This document shows, piece by piece, positions 32,130-43,417 of a stretch of 64,000 nt of DNA. Source of the stretch: Ophiobolus disseminans. Taxonomy: Eukaryota; Ascomycota; Dothideomycetes; Pleosporales; Phaeosphaeriaceae. A program made the position numbers and the translations under genes. The stretch is taken from assembly GCA_010093685.1 (NCBI GenBank), contig MU006233.1, forward strand, positions 992,001 through 1,056,000, read 5' to 3'. Under the pieces are notes generated by a model that saw nothing but the letters and a program-made list of their open reading frames with translations, made no database searches and was not told the DNA's origin. The first letter of the stretch is position 1. Every line of letters starts with the position of its first letter.

Positions 32130-33812
32130 TCAAAAGGCGGTCCGGGTCGCTGTTGCTGCAGGTCGCCAGGCAGCATGTGCTTCGCTCGCCGGTGTCGTTG
32201 TTGCAGGTGTTTCATCATTACATCGACCAAACCAGCCTTTACTCGTGCATGTTGTAGTTGTAGCCTCACTTGATGATGATGTTGTCGTAGCAGTTGTGGT
32301 GTCGGTTTTGTCGTTGCAGCCGAACCAACCAGGCGTCTTGCAAGTACTCGTTGTCGCCGTGGATGATGGAGTGCTAGTGGCGGAGCCGGTCGTGGTGGTG
32401 CTCTCATCGCGGCAACCCCACCAGCCCGGCGTCTTGCATGTCTCCGTTCGCGTCTTCGAGGAAGTTGAGGTTGGCGCTGTCGTGGTCGTGGTCGAGGGTC
32501 TGCTGTGCGTGCCGTTCTCGAACTTCCACAGGAAGCAGTCCACGCAATCGACATCCTCTTCAACACAGGTAGCTGGCTCATCATACACCTTGTACACGTT
32601 GTCGATGGCATATCTCAGGCGATGCGATGACGTGCTCTGTCTCCAACCTTTGTCTTTGACCACATCATAAGCGCAGCGCTTGCCAGTGTGACACAAGGTC
32701 TCGAAAGCATATCCGGCGATCGAACAGAAGCTTGAAGTTCCACTGCAGGTACCCATATACACGGGATCTGCGGTGTGGCCAAAATGGAAACCTCCGGTAT
32801 TTCTTCTTAGTGGCGAGATATCACCGGCCACGGGAAGACCAAGGCGTCGTGCTGCCAGAGCCTGAGGATACGTCTCAAAGGTCACAGATGGTACGCCATG
32901 CTCAAGGCCGATCAACGATGCAAGTACGCCACCAAGACTGTGTCCAGCTGTGATGATATTGGCGTTCGGGAATAGCTTGAGAACTTCCACATAGAGCTCG
33001 AGGGTCGCGGCGTAGTACCGATTGGGCTTTCTCAACTCATCCTTGACGCATGTTTCGTCGCAAGTGTAGGTGCTCGTCTGACAGTCGCAAACCTTCCGCC
33101 AGAGGTATGAGCCGCCCTGGCCACAGCAGCAAGAGCCAAGAAGATTGTCGTTTTCTTTGTCATGACCGGAAGTGCCGTTGCCCTCAAACATGGCCACGGT
33201 TGTGCCTTTGACGGACAGAATGATGGTCGAATTTGTGTCGTCGGTGAACACGTGACCTCGGATACCGCTGTCGTCCCATCCAAAGGGAATGGTTGAATTG
33301 TATTGCTCGTCCACATCCAACCACTCTGGATCGTCGCGGCCGACCTTGTATGCGTCTTCGGACATGTATGCGAAGTTGAGAACAGTCTCCTTGTCTTCCA
33401 CATCGGGGCCCTGAAACTCTTCGGCGATCCATATGGGCGACATGGGAATTTGGGCGTCGTAGTTCCGCACCGCGGGCCTTTCGATCTTCACTGGAGTTGT
33501 CCTGATGGGAAAGGGGCCATATTGGCCGGCAGCCGCTGCGATGGATACGCGATCGGCCGTGATGTCGAGCCTGCGCGCTCTCGGGCCTGGCTGACCAGCG
33601 CCATGATGAAAGATGTGTCGTAATGTCACTCCATGCGTAGCCTTGTTGACGGGCTTGGCTTGTACGGTCTGTAGCGCATCACGGAACTTGTCGTAGCCAG
33701 CGAAAGAACACAGAACACCGACAAAGAACGCGACCTGCGCGATGATACAGAGAACTAGAAGGGTGTTGGAGAAGTATGACCAGAAGGTTTTGGTTCCAGT
33801 GTGTGAGGGCAT
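32130..33812 (-). CDS. ATG15: Autophagic lipase Atg15
   Basis: Intronless, 560 aa from the ATG at 33812 (the frame is open further 5' but without an ATG). A short cytoplasmic tail precedes one signal-anchor helix (residues ~10-35, NTLLVLCIIAQVAFFVGVL). The lumenal part is a class-3 lipase: ILSVKGTTVA, the CCCGQGGSYLW and CDCQTSTYTCDETC cysteine motifs of Atg15, the nucleophile elbow ITAGHSLGGVLASL with catalytic Ser, an acid in HTADPVYMGTC, and a His in SSHRLRYAID. It is delivered through the multivesicular pathway to the vacuole, where it breaks down autophagic-body membranes. The C-terminal ~100 residues are Thr/Ser-rich with three repeats of the type CKTPGWWGCRDE. Divergent from DBP9. Confidence 0.92.
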   Translation of the reverse strand: MPSHTGTKTFWSYFSNTLLVLCIIAQVAFFVGVLCSFAGYDKFRDALQTVQAKPVNKATHGVTLRHIFHHGAGQPGPRARRLDITADRVSIAAAAGQYGPFPIRTTPVKIERPAVRNYDAQIPMSPIWIAEEFQGPDVEDKETVLNFAYMSEDAYKVGRDDPEWLDVDEQYNSTIPFGWDDSGIRGHVFTDDTNSTIILSVKGTTVAMFEGNGTSGHDKENDNLLGSCCCGQGGSYLWRKVCDCQTSTYTCDETCVKDELRKPNRYYAATLELYVEVLKLFPNANIITAGHSLGGVLASLIGLEHGVPSVTFETYPQALAARRLGLPVAGDISPLRRNTGGFHFGHTADPVYMGTCSGTSSFCSIAGYAFETLCHTGKRCAYDVVKDKGWRQSTSSHRLRYAIDNVYKVYDEPATCVEEDVDCVDCFLWKFENGTHSRPSTTTTTAPTSTSSKTRTETCKTPGWWGCRDESTTTTGSATSTPSSTATTSTCKTPGWFGCNDKTDTTTATTTSSSSEATTTTCTSKGWFGRCNDETPATTTPASEAHAAWRPAATATRTAF

Positions 33813-34384
33813 GGCGTGCACATGCGAGAGTGGAGAAGGATGGTGTTGATGTTTAGGTATGTTGACGGCTACCTCGCCGTTACCGCCTGCGCACGGTTCT
33901 GGGGCGCATGACACGAGCTAGGGCCACAAGAGGAAAGGGTGCAGTATACGTCATCTTCGTGGTCATTTGTCTTCCTTTGTCGAATGCGCACCAACATGAT
34001 GTATATGTGTGTTCTGAGAATGGCCATGTTTCAAACTTCAGCTAAAATGTAAGCTTCTGTGACCTGTGCAGTGGGCTGTAACATGTGAGCGAAATGCAGA
34101 AGGGGGCAAAAACAAGATGCGCAGAGCGTTGCTTCAGTTCACTGAGAAAACAGGATGAAATAGCCTCGTGATAAGAAGGATAACCACCACTGCACATAAT
34201 TGCGGGCCGTGGATCGCGGCGTCACGTAGTGAAAGCAAAGACACGTGGGGTGTCTGCGTTGATTGGTTCCCAGAGTGTGGGGTGCGCTAGGTCAAAAAAA
34301 AGTTCCTGGCGGCGCATGCAATTCACGAACTCAACGGACAACAACCTCTCAACCCTCCCAACCGCGACACAAAACCACGCAAAC
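33813..34384. promoter_or_regulatory. Divergent promoter region, ATG15 and DBP9
   Basis: About 570 bp between two divergent start codons. No certain operator recognised; an open frame upstream of the DBP9 ATG is in frame with it but begins in what should be leader. Confidence 0.45.
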
Positions 34385-36287
34385 ATGGCCATCAAGCGTA
34401 AAATGAGCGAGCGCGATGCTCCAGAACCCGAGTCGCCGCAGTCACCGAAACGCAGAGCGAGCGACGCATCTGAGCCCTCCAGCGCGACTACTCTGAAAGA
34501 GAAAAGCGCACCTTCCAAGGAGGCTGTGGCATCCTTTGCCGACTTTGAGCTCGAGCCGCGGCTTCTGAGAGGAATAAGAGACCAGCGCTGGAGCACCCCG
34601 ACGACAGTCCAACTCAAGACGATCCCGCTGGCATTGGTTGGCCGAAACATCCTCGCCCGCAGCGGCACCGGTACTGGCAAGACGGCAGCGTACCTTCTCC
34701 CGATCCTCCACAACACACTGAGGCGGAAGGGAAAGACGTCACTCATCCTGGTACCTACCAAAGAGCTTGCCTTACAGATCACAAAGGTTGCGAAGGCGCT
34801 CTCAGTGCACTGCGGTCAAGAAATACGGGTGCAGAACATTGCCGGGAAAGAGTCGGAGGTGGTGACACGGGCTAAGCTGGCAGACAACCCCGACATCGTC
34901 ATCGCGACGCCGGCGCGGGCGAGTACGAACATCAACAATGGCGCGCTGGCGGTGGCAGAGCTTGCACATTTGGTGGTCGACGAGGCGGATCTGATACTGG
35001 GCTATGGCTTCAAGGAGGATCTGGACCGGATTGCGCAGAGCATAAGTCTTGCGGGAGTACAGGTCATCCTCACATCCGCCACGCTCAACACCGAAATCGA
35101 ATCACTCGGCAGCCTCCTCTGCAGCGACCCCGTCGTGCTCAAGCTCGAAGATCTCGACAAGGACTCGAAGCGTGTCAAACAATACGTCATAAAGTGCGCC
35201 GAGGAGGAGAAGTTCCTGTTGATCTACGCCATGTTCAAGCTGGGCCTGATCAAAGGCAAGACGATTGTCTTCGTCGGAGATACAGACCGCTCATATCGGG
35301 TCAAGCTCTTCCTTGAACAATTTGGTACGCAATCAGACACCACACCCTGCATGTGACGGGCCCACTAACACTGCACAGGAATAAGAAGTTGCGTGCTCAA
35401 CTCCGAGCTGCCCGTCGCCAGTCGTTTACACATTGTCGATGAATTCAACAAGGGAGTCTACAACATACTCATCGCTTCTGATGAGACGGAGATTCTGGGC
35501 TCGCAGAAAAAGGACGAGTCGCGACCGAAGAAGAAGTCCAAGACCGAGAAAGACGGCCAGAACGACTCGGGGGTATCGCGCGGAATCGATTTCCTGGCAA
35601 TCGCATGTGTCCTCAATTTCGATTTCCCTGCTGAGCAAAAGAGTTACTTCCATCGGGTCGGCCGTACGGCGCGTGCCGGCAAGTCTGGCACCGCTATTTC
35701 CTTCATCATCCCGAAAGACAAGTACAGGAAGCACAAGTCGACCACATTTGCTGCTTGCGAGAACGACGAAGAAGTGCTCAAGAAGGTCGAGAAGCACCTC
35801 GAAGCTGGACAGAAACTCGAGAACTTTGCTTTCGATATGAAGCGGTTAGAGGCCTTTCGTTACCGCTTTGGCGATGCGCTTCGTTCAGTCACCCGGATTG
35901 CTATACGCGAAGCACGCATCAAGGAGATTCGGTTGGAGCTCTCAAAGTCACAGAAGCTCTCGCGCTATGTATGTCTCCATTGTATCAGGCTCTAGAGTTG
36001 TTGCTAACCTATCTCAGTTCGAGGAAAACCCCGAAGCCCTTGCGCATCTCCGCCACGACCAGACGCTCAATCACCCAGCGCGCATTCAACCCCATCTGAA
36101 GCACGTACCGGACTATCTGTTACCAGGAGGGTCCAGAAAGCCAGCAGACGTAGGCTTTGTGGGTCTGAACGTACCAAGAGTCAACAAAAAGGCATACGTC
36201 AAAGGAAAGGGACGGAAGGTTATAAGGAGGAATGGAAAAGTGGATCCACTGAAGACGTTCAATGCGAGAGGAAAGGGGAAGAAATGA
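34385..36287 (+). CDS. DBP9: DEAD-box RNA helicase Dbp9
   Basis: Three exons: 34385-35324, 35379-35968, 36018-36287, with introns of 54 nt (GTACGC...ACAG, branch CTAAC) and 49 nt (GTATGT...CTCAG, branch GCTAAC); 599 aa, the usual Dbp9 length. Nucleolar helicase for 60S ribosome assembly (27S pre-rRNA processing). Motifs in order: Q-motif F..FELEPRLLRGI...TPTTVQ, I SGTGTGKT, Ia VPTKELALQ, II VDEAD, III SAT, V RGIDF, VI HRVGRTARAG. Between motifs IV and V is the Lys/Asp-rich insert (QKKDESRPKKKSKTEKD) that marks Dbp9. The C-terminus is basic and Gly/Lys-rich (VKGKGRKVIRR), fitting nucleolar location. The ATG at 34385 is in context AAAC-ATG-GCC. Confidence 0.93.
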
Positions 36288-37297
36288 GGGGGATAATTAA
36301 TCAGTCGTTCAAGGTGCGAATGAACCCATAAGCTCTCTCTTCAAGCCGCCCCATGCTCTACATACTCGTACGCATAACATGGTGACTTCGGTCTCACTTT
36401 CATAAGTCATCGATTGGCCACAATGTCATGCACGTCGCTCACGACGCTATGTGTATCTTGCGAAGATCATTGCTATAACACCTAGGTCTTTGCAAGCAAC
36501 GCGAAAGCTCGCAGTGAGGCTGTAGTGCAGGTGGTTGACCGCTCTTGCCGCACTACCAATCAACCATCGCCCCGTCACAGCCACCAGCCGCATTCGAAGT
36601 GCCTGCAAGGCCACCCCGTTACGCAAGCACGAACTCTTGCATCACTTGGTGCGGCGTCACGGATCAGGAACACCAGGGTTATTCGAAGCCCGGCGCATTG
36701 CGATTTACCGCATGTTGTAGCATACGAGGGAACATGCCGGGGTCCTTGTTGTGAGCATCTAGCCAATAGCAGCGCAAGATAAGGTGGCTTATTTGTAGCT
36801 TTTACAGAAAGGAGGTGATTTGTTCGACAGGTCATTTTCTTGGACTTAGCTTGTGTTCCCTGGTATGTTGCAACATGCGGTAAGGCCTGATCGGTCCTTC
36901 CACCGTCTCTAAAAAAAAGCACACGCCCAATCCATAGCTAACACGTCCCACCATCTCTTCTTACAGTGCTTTGCAAATGTATAGGGGCCCTCTGCGCGCG
37001 TAGAGGGGTCCCTATACTTTTGCAAAGCACTGTATTGGGGCGCAGTATCAATACTAAGACAGAAGGACCTGGACGCGTGTGGCGACTACTTCGTACCAAT
37101 CATGCATGTCCTGCGGGCTGCACCCCGCAAGACTCTGAACTCTAAACCCAGCCTTCCAAGCACATCCGAGTCCCAACTCCTCGCTCCCTACATGAAACTG
37201 GGTTCACAGCATCCGCGCAGTTTGTCCACAGTGTTCCAACTCTTCCGCGCACCATTAGTTCGCTGACGGTCATCTTACAGGCATCGCTCCTCTATTA
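36288..37297. other. Intergenic region marking the start of the accessory island
   Basis: About 1 kb with no convincing frame. It holds the palindromic element at 36962-37034. Confidence 0.45.
36962..37034. mobile_element. 73-bp palindromic foldback (MITE-like) with TA ends
   Basis: Starts TACAGTGCTTTGCAAA and ends with its reverse complement. The arms stay paired (few mismatches) for about 31 bases each side of a GCGCGCG centre: ...GTATAGGGGCCC / GGGTCCCTATAC.... Both ends are TA. CAGT termini and TA duplication are typical of Tc1/mariner elements. It has no coding capacity. It could also be a strong transcription terminator hairpin or a small-RNA precursor. Confidence 0.75.
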
Positions 37298-40200
37298 ATG
37301 TTCACCCTACCTGCGATCGTTTCCCACATTGCGATATCACTCAAAACATCGCTCGGTATCACACCATGGTTGTGTATCGAGCAGGGCAATGACTATGCCG
37401 ACGTCAACGAGAGCGAGCTCCCATACGTACATGTGCGACTCCTTGGCCATGGTCACAGCGGAACTGTGGAAGCCGTCAAAGACCGGTTGACCAATGCCGT
37501 CTACGCCCAGAAAATAATACCAATACCTGTCTTGAAACGCAGCAAGGCGGAGAGCACAGAGGTCTTCCACAATGAGGTCAAGATCATTCGAGGCCTAGGG
37601 CATCATCCACATATTGTTCGTGTGCATGCGACATATGTGACTCAGCGGAAGTTCGGCATACTCCTCCTACCGGTAGCAAGTGACGGCGATCTAGAGCAGT
37701 TCCTCGCCGAGTATTGGAACATCCTTCATGGACGGGACGATGGGAAAGCCAACAACAGTCGTCTGCACTTGATGACGCCCATCTTAGAACGCGCATTTGG
37801 GTGCTTGATAACTGGCCTGGCGTTTATACACGAGAAGAAAGTTCGGCACAAAGACATTAAACCACGAAATATCTTGATTGACAACGGGCGTGTTGTCTAC
37901 ACGGACTTTGGATATTCCTTCGATTCGAATGGGTTTAGTAGGAGCACTACTGAGGGCAGGCCTGCTATTCTCACGCGCAAGTACGCGGCCCCTGAGGTTC
38001 TTGATTATGAAGAGAGGAACTCTAGCTCGGATGTGTACTCTCTAGGTTGCGTCTTCATCGACATCCTATCTGCGCTCTCCTCATCTGTGCACTTCGATGA
38101 AATCCCATGTTTCTCGCAAACAATGGATCGCTTACACGAAGAGATGTCGACTTGGTCGATCCCTTCGCGGCTCGCCCACCTCCCAGCTGTTATCATTGGC
38201 ATGACCTCACAACAACGCCCATCTCGTTTGTGCGCCATTCATGCTGCGACCGCCCTATTCATGTCTTCGGCATCTACCTGTGTCGATTGTATGTCCACGC
38301 CGCTTGATATTTGGAAGATTCGTGTTCAAGCTGATGGCTGCACTAAAGGGGTCGCGACTGAGAGTGAGCTTGGTGGAGCACAGGAAAGAGCAAACTCCGT
38401 TCAATGCGCGCTTCACGAAACCCAGGAGGCGCATCTACCCGTCGAGGACGAGCCGCGCATCTCGGAGGAAATCCAGGATTCTAGCGGCGACGCACCATCA
38501 AAATTGTTCGCCAATTCTGCAGACGAAAACACCACGCTTAATAGTACTGCTGGAATGCCTCGCATTATCAATCATACTACTACACCAATCGAATCAGTCA
38601 GATCTTTCACAGAAACCCCGGGACACAAGGATTTCCCCAAATCCATTCTTGAAGCCCTTTCGTTGGAACAATCGCTGCATTCGCAACTTCCCGGGTTGCA
38701 ACCAAATCACCAAAGCTACTACTCAAGACTGCTCCAATTCATAAGTAACTTATTTCTCATGCTGCCAGACCAGCTCCACCATGAAGTACATGGATATTCA
38801 AATTACCTGCCATATTATGGACCAGCATCAGCACTATCCTGTGCTGGAATGTTCCTACTCATAGCTACAGGCTCACAAGCTGCGGATCTAGGTAAGTAAA
38901 GACAACCAGGATGATCTCAATGCTATTCTAATTACGATCAAACCACCTTCATGCCCATAGTCACTTGTATTTGGTCCTCCCACTGCAGGCACTAATACGA
39001 AGAATAGAACCAAAGCCGGCCTCCAAAGCTTCAGAGTCCCAGGACGAGTCCGAAAAAGATGTCATAGAGATGGCTCGCGCGGAGCCCAGCATGGCTTTAT
39101 TGCAGGAAGACTCCCGGTTGTGCTCAGAACCTCTTGTCCCTGTTGAGTGGAATCCCAAAGTCACGGACTTTGACTGCGTGGTGCCAGAACGTAGGACGAG
39201 CATACTGGAATATATTGAAGGGATACGGCCGCTTGCGCTTGAAAGTGTGCGTCGTAAGGTTGAACGATTTAGGCCACCCTTTCATGCCCCATCTTTCACT
39301 TCTCAGTTGCCGCAACCATTACCTCTTCCATCGTCGTTCGTGGAGCATGGCAACATACAGCGTATTTCACCTCCGCCTCCACCTCCACCTCCGCCCCCAC
39401 CTCCACCACGACTTTCGGTGGAACAGGGCGGTATACAGTATCTTCCACCTCCACTCCTTTTCGTTGAACGTAACAACGCGCATTATCCGCCTCCTCTGCT
39501 GCCACTATTTCCGCCACCGTCTTTCGTTGAACATACCGACACACTTTATCACCGGCCTTCCCCGCTACGATTAGTGGCTTGTGATGGCATTCAGTACCCT
39601 CCACCCCCACAGCCTTTCGTTGAACATAGCGATAGACTATATCTTCCGCCTCCGCCACTATTGTTGGAACATAGCGACACACATTATCCCCCGCCTCCGC
39701 CACTATTTGTGGAACATAGAGACACACGTTATCTCCTGTCTTCGCCTCCGCCGCCACCCTCGGTAGCTTGTGATAGCACTCAGTATCCTCCGCCTCCACC
39801 GCCTTTCGTTGAACATAGCAAAGTACTACATCCCCCGCCTCCGCCAACATTTATGGAACACAGCAACACACATTATCCCTCGCCTCCGCCTCCGCCTCCG
39901 CCACCACCCTCAGTGGCTTGTGATAAAATTCAGTATCCCCCGCCTCCACCGCCTTTCGCCGAACATAGAGACACACAACATCTTCCGCCTCCGCCTCCGC
40001 CACCGCCACCACCCTCGGTGACCTTTGACAACACTCAGTATCCTCCGCCCCCACCGCCATTCGTGGAACATAGAGACACACAGCACCTTCCGCCTCCGCC
40101 TCCGCCTCCACCACCACCCTTGGCGGCCTTTAACAACATCCAGTATCCTCCGCCTCCACCGCCACTCGTAGAGCATAGAGAGGCACAGCGCCTTCCGCCT

Positions 40201-40554
40201 CCACCGCGACTCCGTACTGTGCAGTTGTTCACGAAACAACATAGCGACACACAGTATCCTTTCCCTCCACCACTTCTACCTCCTCCTCAGTTCCCACTAG
40301 TAGATTCAGTATCCCATCTTTCTTCGCATGGTTTTGATTTGCACTCGATTTCATCACCTCCACCTCCTCCGCCTCCTCCGCCTCCACCCTCGTCTTTGTC
40401 CTTGTCTCCCGCTGCACAGCGAGAGCCACCGCCACCGCCACCACCTCCAGATGTACGGATGTCTACCTCCATACAGGAAGCTAGCAAAGCGGTGCCAAGT
40501 CCACCGCGTGAGAAGAAGAACAGTCGCTTGAAGCCTGCTAGGTCGAAGTTGTAA
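37298..40554 (+). CDS. Protein kinase fused to a poly-proline region
   Basis: Exon 1 is 37298-38891 and ends at a perfect GTAAGT donor; the best partner is 39008-40554 after GAATAG with a CTAAT branch point, giving 1046 aa with phases that agree. The kinase domain (residues ~45-345) has Gly loop LLGHGHSGTV, VAIK-like YAQK, catalytic HKDIKPRN (HKD replaces HRD), DFG in YTDFGYSF and YAAPEVL, so it should be active. A hydrophobic stretch (SALSCAGMFLLIATG) lies just before the splice. Exon 2 encodes ~340 residues of repeated PPPPPPFVEHxDT / SVACDxIQYPPPPP units, ending in a basic tail (PPREKKNSRLKPARSKL). Poly-proline binds SH3, WW and profilin. The second exon has no early ATG, which supports fusion. 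Two paralogous kinases lie at 50.9 and 52.5 kb. Confidence 0.65.
39361..40450. repeat. Proline-coding minisatellite
   Basis: About 1.1 kb of CCNCCTCCGCC-type tracts alternating with two diverged units, one coding PFVEHRDT and one coding SVACDNIQYP, roughly 55-65 bp each. Repeat copy number is likely to vary among strains. Confidence 0.85.
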
Positions 40555-41058
40555 ATCAGTACGCCATGCTCTGATCACCGCAGGAAAATCACGGGACGCG
40601 TTGAGGTTGTCTAACCAGAACCATGGCTGATAGCTTCAGCTGTAGTTGTATTTATAGTAAACTTGTGCCTGTACACATCGTTGGGAAAACGAAATGTTAG
40701 CAATACATGCAATGGAATGCGCGATACAAAGGCAGGCAGGCCTTAATAATCTAGGATGGGAAAAGATAGATATTGTAACATCTCTGGGTTTGCGATATAG
40801 TCGCGCAATGACTAATGATGTATTGCTAAATACGGCCTCCTTCACCGTTCACTGCCCCGTTGCAGCGGTCACTCAATCTACTTCCCCAGTCATTCAAACA
40901 GCGTCCAACACCCTCCCATACTACGTCTGAGCAAATTCTGCGATCGCCTCGAGTTCAAGGGCGAGCTGCTGCACCAAGACATTATCTCGTCACATAGTGT
41001 CGTTGCAACAGTTGGACTGCCGATTGTTAGTAGGAGGGGTGGATCTGGGTACGTAAAC
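40555..41058. other. Converging 3' ends, no separate gene seen
   Basis: The stop of the DUF6590-like gene at 41059 overlaps a GTGAGT donor, so its 3' end may instead splice into this stretch (for example to a NAGNAG acceptor near 40969). Otherwise empty. Confidence 0.35.
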
Positions 41059-43059
41059 TCACTCCGCAATTTGCTCCGGCTTGTCTTGCAACATCTTCAA
41101 AGCTTGTAAAACAGTGCTGATTTCGCGGAAGGATGAGTCGAGTACTCCTGATAGGAAGGGTCGCTCGGTCTTCAGGCTACAAAGGAGCTTGATCATTCCG
41201 GTAGTAGCATTGGAGGGTTCTGCTTGCTCGGTCGCCTGGGTGTTTTGAGATTTGGTTGCGAGCCATTGTATGCTACGCTGCCAATGTAGTAGTTGTGTGG
41301 ATGCGTCGTAGAGTTTTATGGCACTGTTTACGTCTCGCCACAACCAACCATCACTTTTACCCACAGCTGCATCGAAGTCTTGCAAGACCTGGTCGCATAG
41401 ATTCTGTGACGATGGTTTGTCTTCCTTCGTGTCGGTAGCAGTGCTCCTTCTGCGCGGCACGGCGGGTTCGGCTATTGTGGTATGAATGTCACCGATGAAT
41501 TCAACTTCGTTATCGGCTTGAGAATCTCTCACAGGATTTTTTCCACACCCGGCGTTGCTCTCAGCCTCAAGGATTGCGCCCCGAAAATCGCTCCTCGCCA
41601 GCACTGACATCCTCATTAACCTCGACCTCCCATCTGAACGTCGAATCTTCTCCACCCTCTGCGTCCTTCCCTGCTGACCCCATGCTCTTGCTTACTGCTA
41701 TCTTCTCATTCTTCAACTCTTCCTCATTCTGATCCTCGTCGTGTCTTTCGATCTTTCTATTTCCCTCGCCATCATTCATAAACACGTCATTATCAGCATC
41801 TTTTGCTTCCCCCTCTTCCGACTCACCGAAGTCCACATCACCTTCATCATCTCCAGTCCAAAAGTCTTCCTCACGCTCTTTGTACGTTTCAAGGCTTGTC
41901 TTCTGAAGTCTGCTTGAAATCTCTTTCTCTTCATTCTTGTTATATCTATTTTCGACATTGTCCTCATCTTCCTTTTCTACTTGGTCGAAAACAGCCGAAT
42001 CGGCTTCAGCTGTCACCTCAGCTGCTTGTCTCATATCGCTTCCTTGCTCCATGGTCCAATAGCCTATTAATGTCTGCATCCAATCAGGATGCACGTAACC
42101 GAGGTCCTTCACCTTCACATCATATTGGACAGGGTGCTGAATCCCAAAGGAGATTCTCGTGGCAGTTGAGAGAGGCCTTTCTCCTTCGTTCATCACAATG
42201 CATATCGCATGCTTGATGAGCTTCTCTTCTCCGGGCAACAGCTGCGGTGTCTTACCGTAGGAGTTGGCAATTGCGTGTTCCTGCGGAGCAACTCCAGGCT
42301 TCTTCGTGCCTTGTTCACCATAGGTAAAGAGGGGACTACCATTGGTCAGCACATTTGAGCGTTGTGGTACTATGCAACCGCATACACAGTACAACAGAAA
42401 TCGCGCCTGCGCTTGACGACGATGAATCGTCGGATCTGCGTATGAACGAATTCGTTATGTCTAACGCGAGATATTGCGTCGTTGTAATGAGTTACGGCTT
42501 TCAATGTATTTGCTCCGGCTGACTCGGTGAAGAGCACGGAGAACAGCTGTACCGCTGTCAATTAGACTGTGAAGGAGTAGAGCGCGACGCCTTACCCTAC
42601 CCAGCTGAAAAAAGCTGCCCTCGCGTACATAGAAACCTACATTACGTCAGTCAATTAACTGGAAAGGGTGAATCTGGTCCGGAATGCCTACTTGGGTCGA
42701 GCTGCTCGAAATGTGTGCTCTGAGCTGGGTTCACCTTGTTACAACTACCCTGAATAGCAAGACCTTCCCGGTCATGTCTGTGCTGCTGAGGAGGCGCAGA
42801 GTTTGCGGTAGATGCGGTAGAAGCTGAAGTGTTTGAGGCCGAGGCATATGCATAGCCCGAAGGATTGTGCAAAGAATCATGGCGGGTTTGCGTTGCCAGC
42901 TCTAGCCAATCCAGGAACACCCATTGTTGCTTAGCTTTGTATCCATTGTCAGCTCTAAAAATGACTTGTGGATTGGAAGAAGCAGCGCTAACCGTGATCG
43001 AACCGCAAGCGGTACCACCTCCGCGCATTTTCGTCGCCGCGCTGGAAAATTCGGGCCAT
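41059..43059 (-). CDS. DUF6590-like domain protein with acidic and helical C-terminal parts
   Basis: Six exons inferred: 43059-42993, 42934-42692, 42636-42596, 42546-42386, 42335-41609, 41565-41059; phases agree throughout and give 581 aa. The N-terminus has the aromatic pattern seen in relatives (RRWYRLRFDHAKQQWVFLDW). The DUF6590-like domain reads FEQLDPSFYVREGSFFQLGR, LFSVLFTESAG, QIRRFIVVKRRRDFCCTVPLFTYGEQGTKKPG, TRISFGIQHPVQYDVKVKDLG (each read in parts). A long acidic Glu/Asp-rich region follows, then a helical tail (NSAIKLYDASTQLLHWQRSIQWL). The 43-nt last intron has no clear branch site and is the weakest call. Function unknown; the domain is widespread in filamentous fungi. Confidence 0.68.
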
Positions 43060-43417
43060 CCATGGTGGTTGCAACTGGGCAGCCTTGCAACCGTTGGAGT
43101 AATCGGGGTGCAAACCAGCAACAACCACGTCGCTCGCTGCGACCTTATAAGACTTACATCACAGTTTGCAGCAGAGCCACATATACAACGAGAAGGTACG
43201 CACTAGATTCGGGTGCTCGTTTAGGGATATCATCATATTGTCAACGCAACCCTCCAACATGGAGATAGAGTGGATGTGGAAGGTGGGGGAATATGACGGC
43301 GCTCAGGTTGTACCGTATGCGCCATCTCACAGCAAATTACGCCCCGCATGGCCGCCCTCGCGGGTGTCCCTCTTAACAACCCGAACATTTTGATGCCTCA
43401 CAAGCGATCACCAAGCT
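43060..43417. promoter_or_regulatory. Divergent promoter, DUF6590-like and coiled-coil genes
   Basis: 358 bp between divergent starts. No specific site recognised. Confidence 0.3.

Noticed and set aside
39296..40578. Long minus-strand frames rich in Glu/Val or Gly/Arg
   Set aside because: They are antisense to the proline repeat and owe their openness to the biased base composition.
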